Below, piece by piece: positions 1 through 6,297 of a stretch of 21,601 nucleotides of DNA (within the stretch, counting starts at the first letter, position 1; every line of letters begins with the position of its first letter). Below the pieces are notes generated by a model. It was not told where the DNA came from. It did not search any database and saw nothing but the letters and a program-made list of their open reading frames with translations. The DNA is from JAJPHT01 sp035687045 (lineage in GTDB: Archaea > Thermoplasmatota > SW-10-69-26 > JACQPN01 > JAJPHT01): positions 1-21,601 of the forward strand of contig DASRYU010000230.1 of NCBI GenBank assembly GCA_035687045.1, given 5' to 3'. A program made the position numbers and the translations under genes.

Positions 1-294
1 GGGCAGGACACGGTGGAGGTGCGGACGACCGTGCGCGACCACGAGAACAACCTCGTGCGCGGCGGCGCCACCGTCACCATCGAGTTCGTGAGCGCGGGCG
101 GCGTCGAGCACACCGCGACCGGCACCACGGATGCCCACGGCGTCGCGAGCGTGAGCTACGCGCTGCCGCAGAGCGCGAGGACGGGCGAATGGACCGCCCG
201 CGTCACGAGCATCGCCGGCACGCACCTCGTCTACGCGAGCGGCGCGAACGTCGTCTCGAGCGTCAGCTTCTCCGTCGTGAGCGGCAACAATTGA
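1..294 (+). CDS. C-terminal fragment of an Ig-like/Big-domain surface protein (5' truncated)
   Basis: The frame is open from the first base, so the N-terminus lies outside the window; it ends at a TGA at 292-294. About 97 residues are visible. They form one beta-sandwich-like repeat: V-x-V-x-T-x-V-R-D-x-x-x-N at the start, then GGATVTIEF, then T-D-A-H-G-V-A-S-V-S-Y, which is the usual 'defined-gain-of-turn then G-x-A' pattern of bacterial Ig-like (Big) and carboxypeptidase-regulatory-like domains. Such domains are stalks or adhesin modules on exported proteins. No membrane anchor or sorting signal follows the domain, so the protein is either secreted or anchored at its unseen N-terminus. The Ig-like fold is assigned from pattern only; the full function cannot be inferred from this fragment. 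Confidence 0.7.
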   Translation, partial: GQDTVEVRTTVRDHENNLVRGGATVTIEFVSAGGVEHTATGTTDAHGVASVSYALPQSARTGEWTARVTSIAGTHLVYASGANVVSSVSFSVVSGNN

Positions 295-375
295 GCCGCG
301 CGCAGAGCTTCGGCTGCACCTTCCGCGCGCGCCGGACCAGCAGGCTTCTTCAGGGGGACGAAGGATGCGCCGGCG

Positions 376-1047
376 ATGCCCACGGTCGAGGACATGGTCG
401 CCGCCATCCGGGCGAAAGACCTCTCCACGGCCGAGAAGCTTCTCGCGGACGACCCGTCCCTCAGCCACGCCCGGACGCCGGCCGGCGAATCGATGCTCCT
501 CGTCGCGGCGTACCACCACGCGAAGCCCCTGGTCGAGCTCCTCCTCATGCGAGGCGCGCGCCCGAACGTCTGGGAGGCCGCCGCGGTCGGGCGCCTCGAC
601 CGCCTGCGCGAGCTCCTCAACGCCAACGCCGCCGCCATCGACGCCTTCTCGCACGACGGCTGGACGCCGCTCCACCTCGCCGCGCACTTCGGGCAGAAGG
701 AGATCTGCGCGTACCTCCTCTCGCGCGGCGCGCCCGTCGAGGCGCGCTCCAGGAACGCGCTCGCGAACACGCCGCTCCACGCGGCCGCCGCAGGCCAGCA
801 GCGCACGTGCGTCGCGATCCTTCTCCAGCACGGCGCGGACCCGAACGCGACGTACCTCAACGGCATGACGGCGCTCCACGTCACCGCCGTCAACGGCGAC
901 GACGCCACCGCGCGGCTCCTCCTCGCGGCGAGGGCGCGCCCCGACCAGCGGGGGCCCGAGGGGAAGACGCCGCTCGACCTCGCGCGCGAGAAGGGGCACG
1001 CGAAGGTCGTGCGCCTCCTCGAGCAGGCGGGCCTGAAGGAGCGCTAG
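376..1047 (+). CDS. Ankyrin-repeat protein
   Basis: The protein has 223 residues made almost entirely of about six ankyrin repeats. The clearest are at residues 94-126 (DGWTPLHLAAHFGQKEICAY then LLSRGAPVE), 128-160 (NTPLHAAAAGQ...LLQHGADPNA), 162-193 (MTALHVTAVNGD...LLLAARARPD) and 195-222 (GKTPLDLAREKGHAKVVRLL). The first 65 residues are more diverged repeats. There is no signal peptide or membrane segment, so it is probably cytosolic and acts as a protein-binding scaffold; the partner is unknown. The ATG at 376 is chosen because repeat register begins at once; a purine-rich AAGG lies at 361-364. It follows the Ig-like gene on the same strand and in the same frame after an 81-base gap, so co-transcription is possible. 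Confidence 0.9.
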   Translation: MPTVEDMVAAIRAKDLSTAEKLLADDPSLSHARTPAGESMLLVAAYHHAKPLVELLLMRGARPNVWEAAAVGRLDRLRELLNANAAAIDAFSHDGWTPLHLAAHFGQKEICAYLLSRGAPVEARSRNALANTPLHAAAAGQQRTCVAILLQHGADPNATYLNGMTALHVTAVNGDDATARLLLAARARPDQRGPEGKTPLDLAREKGHAKVVRLLEQAGLKER

Positions 1048-1102
1048 CGCGCCGGGCGCTCCGGCCCGTGCGGCTTCCCGAGGTCTTCGACGAACTCGAA
1101 CG

Positions 1103-1243
1103 TCACGCGGTGCTCGCCGAGATCTCCTGGATGCGTTCTCTCACCGCCTTCAGCTCGTTCTCCAGCTCGTTCGCGTAGCTTTCCAGCCAGGCCTTGCGCT
1201 CCTCGCGCGTGAAGTAGCGCCGGCCGCCATATCCGTAGCACAT
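1103..1243 (-). CDS. 46-residue basic/acidic coiled-coil mini-protein
   Basis: A short frame from ATG (1243-1241) to TGA (1105-1103) encodes 46 residues. The sequence begins MCYGYGGRRYFTREER, then a long helix with heptad-like spacing (WLESYANELENELKAVRER) and a short tail. This layout, an aromatic/Gly/Arg head followed by a T-R/K-E-E helix cap and an 'L-x-x-Y-x-x-x-L-E-x-E-L-K-A-V-x-x-R-I' coiled coil, resembles short uncharacterised proteins I recall from many archaea and bacteria; I cannot name the family with certainty. The composition is far more protein-like than the overlapping longer frame on the same strand. A GTGACC/GGTCAC inverted repeat lies 70-100 bases upstream, and a small hairpin sits in the leader (see separate entries). 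Function unknown; an oligomerising or partner-binding role is inference. Confidence 0.7.
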   Translation of the reverse strand: MCYGYGGRRYFTREERKAWLESYANELENELKAVRERIQEISASTA

Positions 1244-1255
1244 CGTTCATCACTC

Positions 1256-1269
1256 GCGGCCGAAGCCGC
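1256..1269 (-). promoter_or_regulatory. Leader hairpin with UUCG loop before the 46-residue gene
   Basis: On the minus strand the leader reads GCGGC-TTCG-GCCGC, a five-base-pair stem closed by a C(UUCG)G tetraloop, which is exceptionally stable in RNA. It ends 12 bases before the ATG at 1243, leaving only GAGTGATGAACG between hairpin and start. It could insulate or modulate the initiation region. In a 70% GC genome a stem this short can arise by chance, so confidence is low. Confidence 0.3.
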
Positions 1270-1312
1270 AAGAGGAGAGAGGACGCGCGATTCCATCATG
1301 ACTCGGCGCGCG

Positions 1313-1343
1313 CGTGACCAAGGCGTCCGCCCGGCCGGTCACG
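1313..1343. repeat. Inverted repeat CGTGACC-N17-GGTCACG, downstream of the regulator gene
   Basis: CGTGACC (1313-1319) and GGTCACG (1337-1343) form perfect seven-base arms around a 17-base spacer. The repeat starts three bases beyond the stop codon of the winged-helix gene (1346) and lies 70-100 bases upstream of the 46-residue gene, which is on the same strand. It matches the half-sites of the repeat at 1987-2018 on the other side of the regulator. An operator for the downstream gene is the favoured reading; the long spacer makes a terminator unlikely. Confidence 0.4.
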
Positions 1344-1345
1344 GT

Positions 1346-1930
1346 TCAGGAGGCGCCCACGCCGTAGAGCTCCGCGAGCGCGGCGAGGACCGGACGGGCG
1401 GCGGCGAAGGCGCGCGCGTCGCCGGTGTCCTCCACCTCGAGCGTCACGCCGCCAGGGCTCACGCGCACCGTCACGCGCGTGCGCTCCGCCATCCAGTGGA
1501 GGCTCGTCTCGCCTGGACCTTCCGACTGGCCATACCAGCGGAGACCGCCGAACCAGCGGCGCGAGAGCTGCCGCGCCACGGCCTCCGGCGCCACGTGAGG
1601 GGGAAGAAGCGCGTGCACCACCGGGAGCACGGGCCGCGAGGGCGCGGCGGCGCGGTCGCCGCGAAGGGCGGAGAACCCGGCGTCCGTCAGCTGATATCCT
1701 TTGCCCGCGTGCGCGACGAGCCCCGCCTGCTCGAGGCGACGCAGCGTGCGCGCGAGCGCCTGCTGATGGACGCCGAGCTGGCGGCGCAGCCCCTGGAAGG
1801 TGACCCAGGCGTCGACCTCGCGCGCGAGCTCGGCCAGCACGCTGCGCTCGCGCTCCTCCAGGGCGGGCGAGGGCGAAGGCGCGGCCGGCGGCGCCTGCGG
1901 CGCGGCGGCGGGAGCATCGGCTTCCGGCAT
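1346..1930 (-). CDS. Winged-helix (MarR-like) DNA-binding regulator with C-terminal sensor-like domain
   Basis: The protein has 194 residues. Residues 1-23 are an Ala/Pro-rich tail. Residues 25-90 form a winged helix-turn-helix: LEERERSVLAELAREVDAWV, then FQGLRRQLGVHQQALARTLR as helix-turn-helix, then RLEQAGLVAHAGKGYQLTDAGFSAL as recognition wing. Residues 100-194 are a separate alpha/beta domain (HALLPPHVAPEAVARQLSRR, ERTRVTVRVSPGGVTLEVED) with no family I can name, perhaps for ligand binding or dimerisation. A TATA-like CTTTATGG (minus strand, 1959-1966) lies about 30 bases before the ATG, so the mRNA is probably leaderless. GTGACC/GGTCAC inverted repeats sit on both sides of the gene, which suggests autoregulation. 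Target genes are unknown. Confidence 0.8.
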   Translation of the reverse strand: MPEADAPAAAPQAPPAAPSPSPALEERERSVLAELAREVDAWVTFQGLRRQLGVHQQALARTLRRLEQAGLVAHAGKGYQLTDAGFSALRGDRAAAPSRPVLPVVHALLPPHVAPEAVARQLSRRWFGGLRWYGQSEGPGETSLHWMAERTRVTVRVSPGGVTLEVEDTGDARAFAAARPVLAALAELYGVGAS

Positions 1931-1958
1931 CTACGCCGGAGCGTTACGCCCTGCGTCG

Positions 1959-1966
1959 CCATAAAG
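1959..1966 (-). promoter_or_regulatory. TATA box of the winged-helix regulator
   Basis: The minus strand reads CTTTATGG here, about 30 bases upstream of the ATG at 1930. Spacing and sequence match the TATA elements seen before the other leaderless genes in this window, so transcription should start at or close to the start codon. Confidence 0.55.
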
Positions 1967-1986
1967 AGGCGCTACGAGAAGCGGGA

Positions 1987-2018
1987 GCGTGACCGGGTGC
2001 GCCCCCGACTGGTCACGC
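1987..2018. repeat. Inverted repeat GCGTGACC-N16-GGTCACGC, upstream of the regulator gene
   Basis: GCGTGACC (1987-1994) and GGTCACGC (2011-2018) are perfect eight-base arms separated by 16 bases. They lie 20-50 bases upstream of the regulator's TATA element, a normal place for an operator or activator site. The same half-site recurs downstream of the gene (1313-1343), and the GTGAC/GTCAC core also appears in the closer-spaced inverted repeats at 11868-11884 and 12064-12080. Autoregulation by the winged-helix protein is inferred, not shown. Confidence 0.45.
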
Positions 2019-2072
2019 CGAAGAAGCGGAGCGCGGGCGAGGAGAGGCGGCACCCGCCCGCGCGACCGCGCC

Positions 2073-2840
2073 TCAGTACAGCGCGCGGATGCCGAGGAGG
2101 TCCCCGTCTCCGAGCGTGCGCTGGTGCGTCCAGCCGTAGTCGACGTACGGGTACATCGTCGCGCAGGAGTGCTGCGACTGGCTGCCCGTGTGGCCCATGC
2201 CGAAGGTGTGGCCGAGCTCGTGCGTGGCGACGTTCTGCACGTCCATCGCGTTGGAGGCGCCGTTGAGCGACCACGGGTAGTACGTGTTGTACGCCGCGTC
2301 CGACTCCAGCGCGCGTCCTCCGGACGACCACGTATAGGTGACGGCCACGTAGTTCCCGCCCTGCTTGAACCCGTGCTGGTTCACGCCGTCATACTTGCGG
2401 ATGGCGGACGCGCTGCCGCCCGCGCTGATGGAGCCGAAGATGTCGGCGCCGACGGCCCCGTCCCACTCGTTGCCGCCCGCGTTGAAGGCGTTGAGGAGGC
2501 CCGAAGACGAGAGGCCGTAGGGGTTCTTCGTGTCGAGGCGTCCCGAGTACGCGGAGCTCCACTTCCACCCGGTGTGCGAGTACGCGGTGGACGAGCAGTC
2601 CGTGTCCAGGAGCGCCGCCTCGAGGAAGCAGACCTGGTGGACCGTCACCGTGATCGCAGGGTCGGCCGTTGGGAACGTCTCCGTCGCGACGCCGCCGTTC
2701 TCCGCGATCTCCAGCGCATCGTGCGTCGCGCAGAGGTCGACGTCGGGCGCGTCCATGCCGTTCGGGACCTGGATGGCGCCGGCGGGGATCGAGAGCAGCG
2801 CGAGCGCGACAACAGCGGCGAGAAGGATCCTCAGGTTCAT
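2073..2840 (-). CDS. Secreted matrixin-type zinc metalloprotease
   Basis: The protein has 255 residues. Residues 1-22 (MNLRILLAAVVALALLSIPA then GA) are a signal peptide. The zinc site H-E-L-G-H-T-F-G-M-G-H spans residues 207-217, which is the metzincin consensus HExxHxxGxxH, with E208 as catalytic base. A Met-turn candidate follows (CATMYPY, M229), as in matrixins (family M10/M12-like). Four Cys residues in the exported part (37, 71, 82, 226) could form disulfides. There is no obvious Cys-switch propeptide, so latency is either absent or handled differently. The ATG at 2840 is chosen over a longer frame because it begins the signal peptide and has a perfect GGAGG (2851-2855) nine bases upstream. 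A TATA-like element CCTATGTG lies at 2901-2908, giving a short leader. It probably digests external protein. Confidence 0.9.
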   Translation of the reverse strand: MNLRILLAAVVALALLSIPAGAIQVPNGMDAPDVDLCATHDALEIAENGGVATETFPTADPAITVTVHQVCFLEAALLDTDCSSTAYSHTGWKWSSAYSGRLDTKNPYGLSSSGLLNAFNAGGNEWDGAVGADIFGSISAGGSASAIRKYDGVNQHGFKQGGNYVAVTYTWSSGGRALESDAAYNTYYPWSLNGASNAMDVQNVATHELGHTFGMGHTGSQSQHSCATMYPYVDYGWTHQRTLGDGDLLGIRALY

Positions 2841-2850
2841 CTTTTGCAAC

Positions 2851-2855
2851 CTCCG
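2851..2855 (-). promoter_or_regulatory. Shine-Dalgarno site of the metalloprotease gene
   Basis: GGAGG on the minus strand, nine bases before the ATG at 2840. It fixes the start codon and shows that this gene, unlike many of its neighbours, has a true 5' leader. Confidence 0.75.
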
Positions 2856-2900
2856 TACGGGCGGTGCAGAGCCCGCCCCGCGCCATCGAACGTCCTCAGG

Positions 2901-2908
2901 CACATAGG
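2901..2908 (-). promoter_or_regulatory. Probable TATA box of the metalloprotease gene
   Basis: The minus strand reads CCTATGTG within GCCTATGTGCC, nearly identical to GCTTATGTGCC before the Lon-like gene at 15077. Transcription would begin near 2875-2880, leaving a leader of about 35-40 bases that carries the SD site. On the plus strand the same element reads CACATAGG and could also serve the acetyltransferase gene that starts near 2999. Confidence 0.45.
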
Positions 2909-2998
2909 CTTGCGGGGGGACATGTCCCGCGCGGGCGGGCCGCGAGCGACGCAGCCTGGGTGCGGAAGCTTCACGACGCGCCCTTGTGTCGCCGAGGC

Positions 2999-3844
2999 GT
3001 GGAGCCGCGCATCGAGGCGGGCGTGCGGGTCGAGGAGGCGCTCGCGCTCGCGCGGCCGGAGGGGTGGACGTGGACGCCCCGCTCCGTCGCGCGCGTGCTC
3101 GCGATGCAGCCCGACGGCGCCTTCACCGCGCGCGACGCGCAGGGCGCCCCTCTCGGCATCGTCACCTGCGTCGTGTGGGACAAGCTCGCCTGGATCGGCA
3201 GCATGGTCGTCGCGACCCACGCGCGCCGGCGGGGCGTCGCACGCGCGCTCCTCCGGCGCGCGATCGCCCACGCCGAAGCGCGCGGCGCCACGAGCATCGG
3301 CGCGGACGCGACGCCGGAGGCGCGCCCCCTCTACGAGGGCGAAGGGTTCGTCCCCACGTGGGGCGAGAGCGCGCTCTGGACGCGCGAAGGCGCGCCGCGC
3401 GCGCAGCCGCCGCCCACGAGCGCGTGGGCCATCTACCCCGTCTCGCCCGCCGAGATCATGGAGCTTCTCGCCTACGACGCGCCCCGCTTCGGCGCGGGCC
3501 GCGGGCGCCACCTCGCGCACCTCATGGGGGAGGAGCCGCACCGCTCCTTCGTCGCCGTCCACCGCAAGAGCGGCGCCTTCGAAGGGCACGGCTTCGCCCA
3601 CGAGCGCGGCATCGGACCGCTCGTGGCCGACGCGCCGGAAAGCGCCGCCCAGCTCCTGCGCGCGCTCGAGACCGCCCGCGCCCCCCCGCGCGCGATCGTC
3701 CCCGCCTGGAACCCGCGCGCCGAGGCGCTCTTCGCCGCCGCCGGGTACACAAAAGGGCGCGCGCGCCTGCGCATGGTCCGCGGCGCGCCGCTGCCGGGGC
3801 GACCGGAGGCGGTGTACGCGGTGGGCGCGTGGGCGCTGGGCTGA
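2999..3844 (+). CDS. Tandem-GNAT N-acetyltransferase
   Basis: With the GTG start at 2999 the protein has 281 residues and two GNAT-like domains. The first (residues about 3-130) opens with an R-x-A-x-x-x-x-E-A-L-A-L-A-R-x-E-G-W helix and contains acetyl-CoA motif A at 66-92 (WIGSMVVATHARRRGVARAL), with the phosphate-binding R-R-x-G-V-A loop, then ARPLYEGEGF. The second (about 145-281) resembles the C-terminal half of two-domain GNATs (Acetyltransf_18 type: F-G-A-x-R at 164-168, a GP-x-x-A-D segment at 206-211, WNPRAEALFAAAGY at 237-250). Substrate unknown; small amines or amino acids are typical for the group. In-frame TTG (2984) and GTG (2960) are alternative starts; 2999 gives the usual short N-terminus. 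It is divergent from the metalloprotease. Confidence 0.85.
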   Translation: MEPRIEAGVRVEEALALARPEGWTWTPRSVARVLAMQPDGAFTARDAQGAPLGIVTCVVWDKLAWIGSMVVATHARRRGVARALLRRAIAHAEARGATSIGADATPEARPLYEGEGFVPTWGESALWTREGAPRAQPPPTSAWAIYPVSPAEIMELLAYDAPRFGAGRGRHLAHLMGEEPHRSFVAVHRKSGAFEGHGFAHERGIGPLVADAPESAAQLLRALETARAPPRAIVPAWNPRAEALFAAAGYTKGRARLRMVRGAPLPGRPEAVYAVGAWALG

Positions 3845-3852
3845 CGTTCCGG

Positions 3853-3880
3853 CCACGTGGGACCACCTGGGACCACGTGG
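3853..3880. promoter_or_regulatory. Three CCACSTGG boxes in phase, before the radical SAM gene
   Basis: CCACGTGG (3853-3860), CCACCTGG (3863-3870) and CCACGTGG (3873-3880) repeat with an exact 10-base period, each followed by GA or by the TATA element. The outer two are perfect eight-base palindromes. The array sits directly against a TATA-like CATAGTTT (3881-3888). One box per helical turn on the same DNA face is what a cooperatively binding regulator would need. The protein that binds is unknown. Confidence 0.6.
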
Positions 3881-3888
3881 CATAGTTT
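3881..3888 (+). promoter_or_regulatory. TATA box of the radical SAM gene
   Basis: CATAGTTT immediately after the CCACSTGG array and about 55 bases before the ATG at 3939. Transcription would start near 3910, leaving a short leader of about 30 bases with no convincing Shine-Dalgarno site. Confidence 0.45.
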
Positions 3889-3938
3889 CGGCGCCCCCTG
3901 CCGCGCCCCCTGAACGCGCCGCGCGCCAGACCCTCGCC

Positions 3939-4940
3939 ATGCAGCGCGTCGGCCTTCCGCCGAAGCCCGTGAACGCGGACGATTCGCGCCACAGCGTGCT
4001 CTCGAAGGCGCGCCCGCTCAGCCAGACGGCGCTCTCGGCGTTCCTCGCGCAGGAGGGGCGGCGCGCGCAGGCGCTTCTTCCGCCCTCGGAGTTCGGGACG
4101 TACGAGGTGCGGGAGATCGACGCGAAGCAGGCGCTCACGAAGTGCGCGATGCCGAGCGAGCCGTGGGCGCTCAACCCGTACATGGGGTGCTCGCACGACT
4201 GCGCGTACTGCTACGTGCCCGACGTCGCGCACGTGGAGCGGCCGCGCTGGGCGAGCTACGTCATCGTGAAGCGCAACCTGCCCACGCTCCTCTCGCACGA
4301 GGTGCATCGGCGCGAGCCGCGCGAGGTGTTCCTCTCCAGCGCGACGGATCCCTACCAGCCGGTCGAGGGGACGCATCAGATCACGCGGCGCTGCCTCGAG
4401 GTCCTGGCGCGCGCCGATTGGCCCATCCACGTGCTTACGCGGAACCCGCTCGTGCGCCGCGACGCGACGCTCCTCAAGCGCTTCTCGTCCTGCTCCGTCG
4501 GCATGAGCGTGCCGACCCTGGACGACGAGATGCGGAGGCTTGTCGAGCCGAGCGCGCCCAGCATCGACGCGCGCCTGCGCACGCTGCGCGAGCTCGCGGA
4601 CGAGGGGCTCGACACGTTCGCGAACATCGCGCCCGCGTACCCGCTGAGCGGCGGCGTGACCCCGCGCGACATCGCGAGCGCCTTCCGCGACGCGGGCGTG
4701 CGCGTGGTGCACGTCACGCCGTGGCGCTATCTCGCGAGCGTCCTGCCCGTCCTCGAGCAGCGCCTTCCGGCCGACGCGTACGAGACGTTCGCGCGCGCCG
4801 TGGCGGACAAGAAGTACTACCAGCGCCTCTTCCTGCAGCTCCGGGCCGCCTTCCGCGGGACCGGCGTCGTCTGCAGCACGATGGAGCCGGAGCCCTCGAT
4901 GGGCCCGAACCGCCTCGACTGGTCGCAGCGCGAGCCCTAG
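3939..4940 (+). CDS. SplB-like radical SAM protein (COG1533 type)
   Basis: The protein has 333 residues. The 4Fe-4S/SAM motif C-x3-C-x2-C is at residues 84-91 inside NPYMGCSHDCAYCYV, the hallmark of the SplB/Rv2578c-like radical SAM family. Later blocks fit a radical SAM TIM barrel: REVFLSSATDPYQPVE (the 'TDpYQPxE' block), IHVLTRNPLVRRD, SVGMSVPT, RRLVEPSAPSIDARL, and NIAPAYPLS. Family members that are not true spore photoproduct lyases are mostly of unknown function, with a DNA-repair or nucleotide-modification role often suspected from homology. The ATG at 3939 is the first after the promoter array. It ends five bases before the convergent serpin gene. The three-box regulatory array immediately upstream suggests tightly controlled expression. 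Confidence 0.88.
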   Translation: MQRVGLPPKPVNADDSRHSVLSKARPLSQTALSAFLAQEGRRAQALLPPSEFGTYEVREIDAKQALTKCAMPSEPWALNPYMGCSHDCAYCYVPDVAHVERPRWASYVIVKRNLPTLLSHEVHRREPREVFLSSATDPYQPVEGTHQITRRCLEVLARADWPIHVLTRNPLVRRDATLLKRFSSCSVGMSVPTLDDEMRRLVEPSAPSIDARLRTLRELADEGLDTFANIAPAYPLSGGVTPRDIASAFRDAGVRVVHVTPWRYLASVLPVLEQRLPADAYETFARAVADKKYYQRLFLQLRAAFRGTGVVCSTMEPEPSMGPNRLDWSQREP

Positions 4941-4945
4941 CCGGG

Positions 4946-6235
4946 CTACGTCGACGTCGGGTCGTGCACCTTCGCCAGGAAGAGGATGCTTCCGGTCGCG
5001 TCGTCGCGGATGGCGACGAGGAACGGCCTGTCGAAGGCGAGGTGCGTGGGCGGCGGCGGGAGCGAGGTGGCCACGACGCCCACGGTGGTGACGGCGGCCG
5101 CGACGGTCCCCCGCTCGTCCACCTCCATCACCGCGTCGTGGATGACGCGGCTGACGGCAAGCGCGGGAGCGATGCGCGAGAGGTCCGCGTTGGTCGTGAA
5201 CGCGACGCCCATGCCCATCTCGTCGAGGAGGGGGCGGAGGTCGAGCTGCCGCGTGGCGAGCTTCAGGCGCGGCATCTCCAGCTCGACGTAGGGCGACCAC
5301 GCGCCGCTGTCGAGGTCGCCGTTCCAGCCGGCGACGAAGGCGTCGAGCTGCGTGCCGTTGGGCGGCATCACGAGGTACATCGCGAAGCGGCCCTCGCCGT
5401 AGGGGAGCCGCGCGACGGTGCGCTCCTCCGTCCGCGCGAAGGCGTGGCCGGTGGCGCCGCACATCATGTCGACGTCGACGCGCCTCCCGTCGTCCGTCGT
5501 GAACGGCGCGCGGTGCGTGCACGATTCGTTGAACGACGCGCCCCACGCGCCTTTGAAGTAGACCGCGTTGAGAAGGAACAGGACCTCGTCCTGCGCGATG
5601 CTGTCGAGGACGCTGTCGATCTTCCCCTGGGTCTTGTTCGACGCCCACGCGTTGATGTCGCTCACGGTGGCGGGGTCGCGGAAGTCGCGCGCGTGCACCT
5701 CGCCGCCGTACGCGTCCTCCACGAGGGCGACGTAGGACTCGTTGACCTCCGGCGCGAAGCGGCGCTCCATCCACAGCGAGTTTCCGATGGCGAGCGTCAC
5801 GTTCGGGTCCAAGAGCGTCAGGTTCTCGAGAAGCGCCTTCGCATCCTCGTGCAGCGTCGGCTCCGCCGCGCCCAGCCGGAGCGCCTCGGCCATCGCCTCG
5901 CGCGTGCTTCCGCCGGCGCCCGCGTAGAGCATCTGGAGGGCGGTGGCGATGCTGTACGGGGAGACGACGAGGTTCTCGCGCGGCGACTCGCGTCCGAGCG
6001 TGCGGAACGCGTCGAGCGCGAAGCGGTTGTTCGCGCCGACGAGGTCGTCCGCCTCGCTCGCGTCGGCGGGGGGCGTCGGGGGGCGTGTCGGCATGGAAGG
6101 CGTGGGCGTCGTGGAGGGCGGCGTGACGCCTGGCGTCAGGGTGGGCGGCGTGCCGCCGGGACCCGCCTCGCCGGAGGGGCCGGAGAGGCAGCCGGGCAGC
6201 AGCAGGAGCAGGACGAGCGCGAGCGCGCGCTTCAT
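4946..6235 (-). CDS. Serpin (serine/cysteine protease inhibitor), predicted lipoprotein
   Basis: The protein has 429 residues. Residues 1-16 are a lipoprotein signal (MKRALALVLLLLLPGC; lipobox LPGC, C16), then a Thr/Pro-rich linker to about 58, then a full serpin fold. Landmarks: NLVVSPYSIATALQMLYAGA (88-107), NAVYFKGAW (223-231), LPYGEGRFAMYLVMPPNGT (277-295), MPRLKLATR (321-329), and at the C-terminus FDRPFLVAIRDDATGSILF (401-419). The hinge of the reactive-centre loop, E-R-G-T-V-A-A-A-V-T at 374-383, has the small residues needed for loop insertion, so it should be inhibitory. By standard spacing P1-P1' is T390-S391, a neutral bond suited to elastase- or subtilisin-like proteases. C239 and C259 may form a disulfide. 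The start is fixed by GGGGAGG four bases upstream. It is 62 bases downstream of the DUF72 gene on the same strand. Confidence 0.93.
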   Translation of the reverse strand: MKRALALVLLLLLPGCLSGPSGEAGPGGTPPTLTPGVTPPSTTPTPSMPTRPPTPPADASEADDLVGANNRFALDAFRTLGRESPRENLVVSPYSIATALQMLYAGAGGSTREAMAEALRLGAAEPTLHEDAKALLENLTLLDPNVTLAIGNSLWMERRFAPEVNESYVALVEDAYGGEVHARDFRDPATVSDINAWASNKTQGKIDSVLDSIAQDEVLFLLNAVYFKGAWGASFNESCTHRAPFTTDDGRRVDVDMMCGATGHAFARTEERTVARLPYGEGRFAMYLVMPPNGTQLDAFVAGWNGDLDSGAWSPYVELEMPRLKLATRQLDLRPLLDEMGMGVAFTTNADLSRIAPALAVSRVIHDAVMEVDERGTVAAAVTTVGVVATSLPPPPTHLAFDRPFLVAIRDDATGSILFLAKVHDPTST

Positions 6236-6297
6236 GCGCCTCCCCTCGCGCGCGGCGAGCATAGCGCTTCGGGTTCTGGTGGGCTCCGGCCTCACCC

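Noticed and set aside
1053..1068. CGGGC-GCTCCG-GCCCG hairpin after the ankyrin gene as a terminator
   Set aside because: A five-pair GC stem is too weak a signal in 70% GC DNA, and there is no T-tract.
1044..1271. A 75-codon minus-strand frame between the ankyrin and regulator genes
   Set aside because: It overlaps the 46-residue frame, which has far better protein character (helix cap, heptads). This one is Arg/Gly/Pro-rich without structure.
3352..3363. CCCCACGTGGGG palindrome inside the acetyltransferase gene
   Set aside because: It encodes ordinary residues (P-T-W-G) in a well-conserved part of the protein; at this GC content such a palindrome is expected occasionally within genes.
1989..4940. 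A plus-strand open frame of nearly 3 kb running into the radical SAM gene
   Set aside because: Only its last third is real. The earlier part is Arg/Ala/Gly/Pro low complexity and lies antisense to the metalloprotease, an effect of few stop codons at high GC.
3522..5774. A 750-codon minus-strand open frame
   Set aside because: It is antisense to the acetyltransferase and radical SAM genes and out of frame with the serpin. The product is Arg/His-rich with no domain.
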